The notes below the pieces were generated by a model that saw only the letters and a list, made by a program, of their open reading frames with translations, was not told the origin of the DNA and did not search any database. A stretch of 64,000 bases of DNA from Clostridium tagluense. GTDB taxonomy: Bacteria > Bacillota > Clostridia > Clostridiales > Clostridiaceae. Below are positions 19,312-26,086 of this stretch, piece by piece. Both the position numbers and the translations under genes were made by a program. Position 1 is the stretch's first letter. Every line of letters begins with the position of its first letter. The stretch is taken from assembly GCF_003865095.1 (NCBI RefSeq), contig NZ_BHYK01000007.1, positions 62,001-126,000 of the forward strand, written 5' to 3'.

Positions 19312-20418
19312 ATGAATCAAAAAACTTATTCAGAGTTTAAATATCCAATGCTTGAAATAAACTTGAAGCATGTATATGAAAATGTAAAATATATGGTTGA
19401 TTTATGTAAGTCTCAGGGAATAAGCATTGCGGGAGTGATTAAGGGGTTTAATGCAATACCAGAGGTTGTGAAGCAGTTTGAACGTGCAGGATGTACTTAT
19501 TTAGCAACTTCAAGAATGAACCAAATAATTAAACTAAAACAATGTGGTATAGAAAAACCTTTTATGATGATTAGAATTCCAATGTTTAGTGAAATAAAAG
19601 AATTGGTTCAGTTTGTGGCTATAAGTCTAAACTCTGAACTAGAAACATTGAATATGATTCAAAAGGAATGTGAAGTGCAAGACAAAAAACATAAGGTGAT
19701 TTTAATGCTTGATCTTGGAGATTTAAGAGAAGGTGTATTTGATGAGGAAGAATTCATTAAATTAGCAGAATATGTGGAAAATCATCTTGAAAATGTTGAG
19801 TTATATGGAGTAGGGACTAATTTAGGGTGTTATGGGTCAATAAGGCCTACAGAAGAAAATTTAGGGAAGCTTTGTAGCGTTGCTGAAATAATTGAGAGCA
19901 AAATAAACAGGAGACTAGAGATGATTTCTGGAGGTGCTACAACTTCATTACCTTTAATATTAGATGGGCAAATGCCTAAAAGAATAAATAATTTAAGAAT
20001 TGGTGAAGGAATGCTATTAGCAGAGGATTTAGAGAAGTTTTGGGGGTATGATATGAAACATATGCATAAGGATACTTTTACACTTAAAGCTCAGGTGGTT
20101 GAAATAAAACGTAAACCTACACATCCTATTGGAGAAATATTTATTGATGCTTTTGGAAATAAACCAACCTATGAGGATAATGGAATAAGAAAAAGAGCGT
20201 TACTTGCAGTGGGAAAGCAGGATTTTGTTTTGCATGATAAGCTAATTCCACTAAAACAAGGTGTTAAAATTATTGGAAGTAGTTCTGATCACTTAATTAT
20301 AGATATTGAAGATTGCGATATTGAAACTAAATTAGGAGATATACTGGATTTTATAATGTACTACCCACCAATGATGTATTTAAGTGGATATGCAGACATA
20401 CCAAAGGTTTTCATATAA
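19312..20418 (+). CDS. Ornithine-racemase-like PLP enzyme (alanine racemase fold)
   Basis: A 368-residue alanine-racemase-type barrel protein. The likely PLP Lys lies in IAGVIKGFNA. The segments MMIRIPMFSEIKELV, MLDLGDLREGVFDEEEF, GVGTNLGCYG, SGGATTSLPLI and ...GEIFIDAFGNKPTYEDNGIRKRA match, from memory, the Orr ornithine racemase of amino-acid-fermenting clostridia. D-ornithine formation feeds the oxidative ornithine pathway, but no ornithine aminomutase genes are in this window, so another amino acid is possible. I chose ATG 19312 over an upstream TTG at 19255 because GGGAGGA lies just before it. Confidence 0.75.
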   Translation: MNQKTYSEFKYPMLEINLKHVYENVKYMVDLCKSQGISIAGVIKGFNAIPEVVKQFERAGCTYLATSRMNQIIKLKQCGIEKPFMMIRIPMFSEIKELVQFVAISLNSELETLNMIQKECEVQDKKHKVILMLDLGDLREGVFDEEEFIKLAEYVENHLENVELYGVGTNLGCYGSIRPTEENLGKLCSVAEIIESKINRRLEMISGGATTSLPLILDGQMPKRINNLRIGEGMLLAEDLEKFWGYDMKHMHKDTFTLKAQVVEIKRKPTHPIGEIFIDAFGNKPTYEDNGIRKRALLAVGKQDFVLHDKLIPLKQGVKIIGSSSDHLIIDIEDCDIETKLGDILDFIMYYPPMMYLSGYADIPKVFI

Positions 20419-20466
20419 GGCTAGTAAATAGAATAAATAAGGTATTAAGGTATAAATGAAAAAATA

Positions 20467-20495
20467 TTGACAAATAATAGTACATATGATACATT
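20467..20495 (+). promoter_or_regulatory. Promoter of the NiCo riboswitch transcript
   Basis: TTGACA (20467-20472), a 17-base spacer and TACATT (20490-20495) would start transcription about 30 bases before the aptamer. Confidence 0.6.
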
Positions 20496-20534
20496 TAATT
20501 AAATTTCTTTGAATTGCATTTAATTCTATAGTAA

Positions 20535-20642
20535 AAACTGAGCAGGCGATGAACCGTAAAAAGGTTCGTGGGGCTGGGCCTAAATGGCAACAGGATTAAA
20601 ATTACACACCTGTGGGACAGTTTGTTGTTCTACGGGTTTTTT
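20535..20642 (+). promoter_or_regulatory. NiCo (czcD-type) riboswitch with transcription terminator
   Basis: The RNA starts AACTGAGCAGGC and continues with a GAACC/GGTTC hairpin, GTGGGGCTGGGC, AATGGCAACAGG and finally CCTGTGGGACAGTT. These blocks and their order match, from memory, the cobalt/nickel-sensing NiCo aptamer. P1 is AAACTG (20535-20540) with CAGTTT (20618-20623); a further helix is ACAGG with CCTGT. The 3' strand (20609-20620) can instead pair with TTGTTCTACGGG (20625-20636), making a 12-bp terminator with a six-T tail. Metal binding to the aptamer would block the terminator, so it should be an ON switch for the next gene. Confidence 0.85.
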
Positions 20643-20720
20643 GTACCCATTTCTAGAACATCTCTGAAGATTGAAATGCCATGAGTTATTTTAAATATAA
20701 AATCATAAGGGGGAATTTAT

Positions 20721-21134
20721 ATTATAAACACTGTAGATTTAATAGGGTTTTTAGGATGGATAACAGCTATAAGTTTTGGTTTAGCAGTTTTGAATTTTTT
20801 TATCAAATATATTAATAAAAAATATATTAGTAAATTAGGAAAGGAAAAAAAGCAACTAGTTGATATGTATAGAAAAGTAATGAGGATAATTGTTAAAAAT
20901 CATAAATTAGTAGGGACAATAGCTGTAGTATCTGTATTGACTCATTTTTTCATTGCTTTTTCATCTAATCGTATTAGTATAACCGGGATAATTGCAGCCT
21001 TAATTATGGCTACCATATTTTGTTTAGGATTTTATGGAACATATATAAATAAAAATTACAAAGGAATGTGGCTTAAAGTACATCGTGCATTAGCCTTTTC
21101 TTTGATAATCGCAATTGTCATTCATATTGTATAA
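20721..21134 (+). CDS. Small four-helix membrane protein with two H-x13-H pairs (putative diheme b-type protein)
   Basis: The open frame yields 137 residues from 20721. It has four hydrophobic segments (about 6-30, 62-80, 86-106, 120-137). His61/His75 and His121/His135 sit in helices 2 and 4 at the 13-residue spacing by which cytochrome b and ferric-reductase-like proteins hold two hemes. I infer a b-type membrane redox protein; no family assignment is certain. The start is unusual: no ATG exists before helix 1. AAGGGGGA at 20707-20714 points to ATT 20721 (or ATA 20724). The next conventional start, TTG 20790, would delete helix 1. The gene sits directly under the NiCo riboswitch, so cobalt or nickel should induce it. 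Confidence 0.65.
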   Translation: MINTVDLIGFLGWITAISFGLAVLNFFIKYINKKYISKLGKEKKQLVDMYRKVMRIIVKNHKLVGTIAVVSVLTHFFIAFSSNRISITGIIAALIMATIFCLGFYGTYINKNYKGMWLKVHRALAFSLIIAIVIHIV

Positions 21135-21156
21135 GAATAAAAAAATATAACAAGTG

Positions 21157-21196
21157 TACCCTATAGATTTTCTTCGTTTTTCTAATCTATGGGGTA
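21157..21196 (+). terminator. Terminator of the riboswitch-controlled gene
   Basis: TACCCTATAGATT (21157-21169) pairs with AATCTATGGGGTA (21184-21196), one G-T pair. The rest of the 306-base gap to 21440 is AT-rich, with a possible -10 TATAAT at 21279-21284; nothing else is recognised. Confidence 0.75.
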
Positions 21197-21440
21197 TATT
21201 TGATTTTATTTTAGGACATCTTCTCATTTTTATTATTTTATAACCTTATGTGAAGTGTGTAATTGCTTTAATTAATGATATAATGATGGGAATTATACAT
21301 GATTACAATAATTATAGAAATTAAGAAGGAATATTTACGATTTTGTAGAATTGTATAGAATAGTATGTTATTTTAAAGTAATGGTGTAATAAATTTTCTG
21401 TAAAATAGTTTAAAGACATTAAGGTGTAAAGGAGACAAAA

Positions 21441-22193
21441 ATGGAAAAGGATAAAAAGATAGCAGTTTTGATTGATGCTGACAATGTATCTGATAAATAT
21501 ATAAAGTATATAATTGACGAAATTTCAAACCATGGAACACCTACATATAAAAGAATTTATGGGGATTGGACCAAACCTCAACTAGCATCTTGGAAGAATG
21601 TATTGCTTAATTATTCTATTAGCCCAATACAACAATATAGTTATACAACAGGGAAAAATTCAACAGATGCAGCCCTTATAATTGATGCCATGGATATACT
21701 TTATTCAAAAAATGTTGATGGGTTTTGTATTGTGTCTAGTGATAGTGATTTTACTAAACTCGCAGCGCGCCTTCGGGAAGCGGGTATGTATGTTATTGGC
21801 ATGGGAGAAAAGAAAACTCCTACACCTTTCATCTCGGCTTGTGAGAAGTTTAAATATCTTGAGGTATTAGCTTCAATGTCGCCAAAAAACACTGAAACCA
21901 CGACTATTAAAGGGGTACAAATACAAGAAGATTCAAAACTTGGTATGACAAGTACAGAAAAATTAATAGAGGCTATTAAAACTATTATAACTGAGATTTC
22001 AGATGAAGATGGTTGGGCATTTTTAGGGGAATTAGGTAGCACTCTTAATAAGAGGTATCCAGATTTTGATACAAGAAACTATGGTTATACAAAGCTTACA
22101 CCTTTTGTAGCTTCTTTAAATCAGTTTGAGATTAGATCAACCAAAACTAGCAATCCAAGTATAAGTCTTAAATATATTAGAAATAAGGAATAA
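21441..22193 (+). CDS. NYN (LabA-like PIN) domain protein with C-terminal OST-HTH/LOTUS domain
   Basis: A 250-residue likely RNA-binding or RNA-cleaving protein. The N-terminal NYN domain (about 1-150) shows the acidic PIN-type site: VLIDADN near residue 10, NSTDAALIIDAMDIL, and VSSDSDFTKLAARLREAG. The C-terminal part (about 172-245), STEKLIEAIKTII...DGWAFLGELGSTLNKRYPDFDTRNYGYTKLTPFV, is a typical OST-HTH/LOTUS winged helix that binds RNA. Family members are thought to act in RNA turnover; no partner is evident here. It is a monocistronic gene with its own GGAG site and a strong terminator. Confidence 0.88.
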   Translation: MEKDKKIAVLIDADNVSDKYIKYIIDEISNHGTPTYKRIYGDWTKPQLASWKNVLLNYSISPIQQYSYTTGKNSTDAALIIDAMDILYSKNVDGFCIVSSDSDFTKLAARLREAGMYVIGMGEKKTPTPFISACEKFKYLEVLASMSPKNTETTTIKGVQIQEDSKLGMTSTEKLIEAIKTIITEISDEDGWAFLGELGSTLNKRYPDFDTRNYGYTKLTPFVASLNQFEIRSTKTSNPSISLKYIRNKE

Positions 22194-22198
22194 AATAT

Positions 22199-22242
22199 AA
22201 AGAGGCGATACATCAAAAGAAATTTTGACGTATCGCCTCTTT
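22199..22242. terminator. Bidirectional terminator between the NYN gene and the feoB cluster
   Basis: A 20-bp stem with one mismatch (22199-22218 and 22223-22242), flanked by A and T runs, serves both converging transcripts. Confidence 0.88.
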
Positions 22243-22255
22243 ATATTTATGGTAA

Positions 22256-22396
22256 TTAGCGTTTGTGGCACTTACTTTTATCAGAACAGCTGCTACCACA
22301 ACTGCATTTATTATTTTTGGTATCAGTATAAACTTTTTTAAAAGCAAGTATTATAATACACGCAAAAACCAAACCAACGATTATATTCACAAGCAT
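22256..22396 (-). CDS. FeoB-associated Cys-rich membrane protein
   Basis: A 46-residue protein. One N-terminal membrane helix (VNIIVGLVFACIIILAF) is followed by a short Cys-rich tail, KCSCGSSCSDKSKCHKR, with five tail-region Cys/His ligands. This is the small protein (PF12669-type, from memory) found next to clostridial feoB; a role in iron handling at the membrane is assumed. Its ATG overlaps the feoB stop by one base (TAATG), so it is translationally coupled as the last gene of feoA-feoB. Confidence 0.85.
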   Translation of the reverse strand: MLVNIIVGLVFACIIILAFKKVYTDTKNNKCSCGSSCSDKSKCHKR

Positions 22397-24342
22397 TATA
22401 CTTCAACTCCTAATTCAGCGCGTTTAGAATCCGATTTTCTAATGGTTATAACAAGGAAAATAGCAGTAATAGCGGCTATCCCTATAGCTGGTATAAAACC
22501 TGCTGCCGGTTTGCCATATACTATAAGTGACCCAACTTGGTTTACTAGCATGGCTAAAGTGTACCCAACACCAAACTGGAAAGCCAGAGCTCTAAATAAC
22601 CATTTTTTTGAACCCATTTCTGAATTCATAGCTCCAATTGCTGCAAAGCAAGGTGGAGTGAATAGATTAAATATAAGATATGCAAAAGCTGTCACCGGTG
22701 TAAAAAATTGCGTCAATACTCCTCCAGGCAAATGTAATGCTTCCTCTGAAGTAACAGCCAGTAGTACTGCAAATGTAGCAACAATATTTTCTTTGGCAAT
22801 AAAACCAGTTATTGCTGCAGCTGCCAGCTGCCATCCAATAAAGCCAAGGGGAATAAAAATTGGAGAAATTACTGACCCAATAGAAGCAAGGATACTTAAA
22901 CTTTGATCTTCAGCGGGGCTAAGATTCCAGCTATATGCCTGTGCAAACCATACCAAGGTGTTACACACAAGTACAATTGTTCCAGCTTTATAAATAAAAG
23001 CTTTTGCTTTGTCCATCATTTGATTAAAGGCATATTTTAAACTAGGCAATTTATAATCTGGGAGTTCCATAATAAATTGAGATGTGTTGTCCCATACAAA
23101 AATTTTCTTGAGTAGAAGTCCGCCAAGTACAATCACCGTAATTGCAATAATATACATACTGGGTCCAACCCAAGAATTTTTAGGGAAAAATACGGCTACA
23201 AACAGTGCTATAATTGGCAGCTTAGCACCACAAGGTATAAAAGGAGTAAGAATTGTAGTCATTCTTCTTTCATTAATATCTTCTATTGTTCTTGTGGCCA
23301 TAACACCAGGAATTGCACAACCAGAACCTACAATCATTGGTATAATAGATTTGCCGGATAGTCCGATTTTTTTGAAAAAACGATCCATTACTACGGCTAC
23401 TCTAGCCATATACCCACAATCTTCAAGCAGTGATAAGCAAAAGAATAATACCATAACTAGAGGTAAAAATCCTACAACAGCTCCAACTCCACCAATGGCG
23501 CCATCTACAATAAGGGCTTGCAATAGGGAGTTAACTCCGAGGTCACCTAAAAAAGCATTTGCGGCATTTGGAACAATTTCTCCAAATAATACGTCATTAA
23601 AATAGCCTGATAGGTATCCACCCAGCCCTTCTATAGAAAATGCGAATACGGCCCACATGATAACAAAAAATATAGGTAAGCCTAACCATTTATGTGCTAC
23701 AATTCTATCTACTTTATCAGATAAGGTGACCTTACTGGCGTCTCTTTTTTTAACCTGACATTTTAGGGCGAGTCCATCTACAAACTTTTGTCTTGCAATA
23801 TCAGAATCTTTATTTGCAAAAACTGCTGCAATTTGAGGTTTTTTCTCCTGGCCAAGATTAATAGCTTCATTAATTAAGTTTAGTAAACCATTTTCTGATG
23901 TGGCAATGGTATCAATAACCTTACAATTTAAGGCCTTACTTAAAATGCTTTGGTCTATAGTATCGCCTCTTTTGGATAAAATATCACTTTTATTAAGAGC
24001 AATGACTACTGGAATTCCCAGTTCTAGAAGCTGAGTTGTAAAAAATAGACTTCGGCTAACGTTGGCGCCATCAACAATATTAATGATTACATCAGGAGCT
24101 TCTTCTAAGATGAAATCTCTAGTAATTGCTTCTTCACCAGTAAAGGGTGAAATGGAGTATGTACCTGGAAGGTCAACGATTCTTACATCAAGACCTTTAG
24201 GATTATACTTTTTTTTAAGATTTGCTTCTTTCTTTGCTACAGTAACACCAGACCAATTTCCTACATGTTCTGTTTTTCCAGTAATACCATTGTATAGTGT
24301 AGTCTTCCCTGAATTAGGATTACCCGCTAATGCTATTTTCAT
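22396..24342 (-). CDS. feoB: Ferrous iron transporter B (first system)
   Basis: Membrane Fe2+ transporter with an N-terminal GTPase domain, 648 residues. G1 is GNPNSGKTT at about 6-14, with DLPGTYS and NKSD as further G motifs. The membrane part shows the family's paired Gate motifs, GSGCAIPGVMATRTI and IPCGAKLPII, whose Cys residues are likely on the iron path. I used the ATG at 24342, preceded by AAGGGGGA, rather than the longer frame from 24372. A Fur-like box lies just upstream, and a feoA gene 130 bases further up. Confidence 0.94.
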   Translation of the reverse strand: MKIALAGNPNSGKTTLYNGITGKTEHVGNWSGVTVAKKEANLKKKYNPKGLDVRIVDLPGTYSISPFTGEEAITRDFILEEAPDVIINIVDGANVSRSLFFTTQLLELGIPVVIALNKSDILSKRGDTIDQSILSKALNCKVIDTIATSENGLLNLINEAINLGQEKKPQIAAVFANKDSDIARQKFVDGLALKCQVKKRDASKVTLSDKVDRIVAHKWLGLPIFFVIMWAVFAFSIEGLGGYLSGYFNDVLFGEIVPNAANAFLGDLGVNSLLQALIVDGAIGGVGAVVGFLPLVMVLFFCLSLLEDCGYMARVAVVMDRFFKKIGLSGKSIIPMIVGSGCAIPGVMATRTIEDINERRMTTILTPFIPCGAKLPIIALFVAVFFPKNSWVGPSMYIIAITVIVLGGLLLKKIFVWDNTSQFIMELPDYKLPSLKYAFNQMMDKAKAFIYKAGTIVLVCNTLVWFAQAYSWNLSPAEDQSLSILASIGSVISPIFIPLGFIGWQLAAAAITGFIAKENIVATFAVLLAVTSEEALHLPGGVLTQFFTPVTAFAYLIFNLFTPPCFAAIGAMNSEMGSKKWLFRALAFQFGVGYTLAMLVNQVGSLIVYGKPAAGFIPAIGIAAITAIFLVITIRKSDSKRAELGVEV

Positions 24343-24379
24343 TGTAAATTCCCCCTTATTATATAAATTCATTTAATAT

Positions 24380-24394
24380 TAATAATCATTATCA
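24380..24394 (-). promoter_or_regulatory. Fur box upstream of feoB
   Basis: On the minus strand TGATAATGATTATTA differs at one position from the 7-1-7 Fur consensus TGATAATNATTATCA. It lies between feoA and feoB, which implies separate iron control of feoB. Confidence 0.75.
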
Positions 24395-24472
24395 ATAGCC
24401 TGGCAAAAATAATATGCTATAGTTTATAGCATATTAATGACATAATATTAAATAAAAAAATTAACAACTGTA

Positions 24473-24688
24473 TTATGTACATAACATAATAGATTTTGCC
24501 ATGTTTTCATCAAGTGCGTATCTACTATCTTTAATATTAACCACATAATTCCCTGCAAGTTTAGAAATAAGAGTAATCTCTTCTCCTTCAAAGCAACCTA
24601 AAGTAAAAAGAAATTTTTTCATTTTTTCTTTACCCTCAACTGCTTTAATATTAAAAGTTTGACCAATCTTTGCTTTTGATAATACCAT
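24473..24688 (-). CDS. feoA: FeoA family protein (first system)
   Basis: A 71-residue SH3-like cytosolic partner of FeoB. It has the usual pattern: AKIGQTFNIKAVEG, then FLFTLGCFEGEEITLISKLAGNYVVNIKDSRYALDENMAKSIML. It precedes feoB on the same strand, with a Fur-type promoter of its own. The 130-base gap to feoB holds the feoB Fur box. Confidence 0.9.
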   Translation of the reverse strand: MVLSKAKIGQTFNIKAVEGKEKMKKFLFTLGCFEGEEITLISKLAGNYVVNIKDSRYALDENMAKSIMLCT

Positions 24689-24741
24689 AATATAATCACC
24701 TCACTGTGTTGTCTGAGTACTTATCCAACACTTACTGATAA

Positions 24742-24770
24742 AGAATATCATTTTCAAATGAAAATGTCAA
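24742..24770 (-). promoter_or_regulatory. feoA promoter with overlapping Fur-like site
   Basis: On the minus strand TTGACA (24765-24770), a 17-base spacer and TATTCT (24742-24747) form a good promoter. The spacer contains TGAAAATGATATTC, a weaker Fur-like match overlapping the -10. Confidence 0.7.
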
Positions 24771-24815
24771 TAGATTGGGAATTTAAAATTGTAATTAAAT
24801 AAAAATGAGTGAGTC

Positions 24816-25457
24816 CTATCTTGTCCTTTTCTTATATTCATTAGGAGAAACACCCTCATATTTCTTAAAAGTGGTAGAAAAATGGCTTTGGCTATTAAAA
24901 CCACATTTAAAAGAAATTATGTCTAATGCATTAGAGGAGTTGTCTAAGAAATCTTTTGCTGTATTTATTCTACATATGTTTATATATTCACAAAATTTAA
25001 AACCGGTGTTTTCTTTAAAAAGACAACATAGATAATTGCTACTTATATGAATATGAGCAGCAACTTTTTCTAAGGTTATTTTTTTTTCGATATTTGAGTG
25101 TATATAAGTAAGCGCGTGTTTTACAATTTCATTTTCAGATATTGATTTATTATTGATGACATCCATGTAACTTTTAATAATTTCCTTTCCTAAAGTAATT
25201 AAATCATCCTTTGAATGACAGTTGTCTATTAATTTTAGGTTCTTACTGCATAAATCCTCTAAGGGTATTGAACTATTGATACAAAAATAAGTGTATATAA
25301 AGATGTTCATTGAATACAGCAGTTTTTTTAATTCATTTGGGTTAGTGGAAAAAGATAAAAGTACATTTGTCTTTTTTATGTATAGGGAATTGGCATTTTC
25401 TAAGTTGTCATTTCTAATATTTAAGGCTAGTTCAGTGTGATTTAGTAAATTTTTCAT
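24816..25457 (-). CDS. AraC family transcriptional regulator
   Basis: A 213-residue protein whose C-terminal 100 residues form a double-HTH AraC/XylS domain (IHSNIEKKITLEKVAAHIHISSNYLCCLFKENTGFKFCEYINICRI... CGFNSQSHFSTTFKKYEGVSPNEYKK). The N-terminal half has no recognisable cupin or sensor and is shorter than usual. It sits between two divergent feo operons, so an iron-related role is possible, but the ligand is unknown. A TATACT-like -10 precedes it. Confidence 0.88.
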   Translation of the reverse strand: MKNLLNHTELALNIRNDNLENANSLYIKKTNVLLSFSTNPNELKKLLYSMNIFIYTYFCINSSIPLEDLCSKNLKLIDNCHSKDDLITLGKEIIKSYMDVINNKSISENEIVKHALTYIHSNIEKKITLEKVAAHIHISSNYLCCLFKENTGFKFCEYINICRINTAKDFLDNSSNALDIISFKCGFNSQSHFSTTFKKYEGVSPNEYKKRTR

Positions 25458-25522
25458 AGCATCTCCTTAATATTCTTAAAAAGTATAGTAATAATTTTAA
25501 AAAAAACATAACTTAAAAGTAT

Positions 25523-25554
25523 TATAATGCAAATAAGAACAATAATCAATATCA
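25523..25554 (+). promoter_or_regulatory. Promoter and Fur box of the second feo operon
   Basis: TATAAT at 25523-25528 is followed by CAATAATCAATATCA at 25540-25554, which matches 11 of the 14 defined positions of the Fur consensus. The box lies over the likely transcription start of the feoA-feoA-feoB operon. The -35 is poor. Confidence 0.6.
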
Positions 25555-25575
25555 ATTGATATGAGGAGAGATAAA

Positions 25576-25803
25576 ATGCAAGGATTAAATGAAATAGAAA
25601 TTAAAAAAAAGGTTAAAGTAATGCAAATAGTAACAGGTAGTAAAGTAAGAAGAAGGATAATGGACATGGGCATAACAAATGGTGTAGAAATTATAGTGGA
25701 AGGCAAAGCACCTATGGGAGACCCTATAGAAATACAAGTTAGGGGATATAAATTAACTCTTAGAAAAAATGAGGCTAAAGATATTTTAGTGGAATTAGTA
25801 TAA
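25576..25803 (+). CDS. feoA: FeoA family protein (second system, first of two)
   Basis: A 75-residue SH3-like protein (NEIEIKKKVKVMQIVTGSKVRRRIMDMGITNGVEIIVEGKAPMGDPIEIQVRGYKLTLRKNEAKDI) matching FeoA. AGGAGAGA stands 5 bases before ATG 25576; the earlier in-frame ATG 25561 overlaps this site and was not used. A second feoA follows 17 bases later. Tandem FeoA proteins ahead of FeoB are common in clostridia and may act together. Confidence 0.9.
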   Translation: MQGLNEIEIKKKVKVMQIVTGSKVRRRIMDMGITNGVEIIVEGKAPMGDPIEIQVRGYKLTLRKNEAKDILVELV

Positions 25804-25820
25804 AAAAAGGGGGTTTTGAA

Positions 25821-26054
25821 GTGAATAGCATGTGTATTCCTTTAAATGCTATAGGTACTGGGAAAATTGCAGAAGTTGTGAATATTCATGGCGGAGAAAT
25901 GATGTGCAAGAGACTTATGGAAATGGGAGTAAATAAAGGCGCATTAATTCAAGTTCTAAAAAATGATGCAGGCCAATTGATAATAGGCCTGGGACAAACC
26001 CGTTTTGTTTTAGGAAGAGGAATGGCTCAAAAGGTTTTAGTTATGGAAGTTTAA
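25821..26054 (+). CDS. feoA: FeoA family protein (second system, second of two)
   Basis: A 77-residue FeoA-like protein (IPLNAIGTGKIAEVVNIHGGEMMCKRLMEMGVNKGALIQVLKNDAGQLIIGLGQTRFVLGRGMAQKVLV). It starts with GTG, with GGGGG eight bases upstream; ATG 25830 is an alternative. It differs from the preceding FeoA in having IGLGQTRFVLGRGMA instead of the more usual basic tail. feoB follows closely. Confidence 0.88.
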   Translation: MNSMCIPLNAIGTGKIAEVVNIHGGEMMCKRLMEMGVNKGALIQVLKNDAGQLIIGLGQTRFVLGRGMAQKVLVMEV

Positions 26055-26086
26055 AAATAACAGATTTGAAGGGAATGATAAGCAAC

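Noticed and set aside
20535-20623. Fluoride, ZTP or c-di-GMP riboswitch as the class of this leader
   Set aside because: Short pieces such as GGCGATG or GGGCCTAAA resemble those classes, but the order of blocks and the P1 and terminator pairing fit only NiCo.
22265-24376. Plus-strand open frames opposite the first feoB
   Set aside because: They are shadows of the feoB coding strand; the minus frame has all G-protein and Gate motifs.
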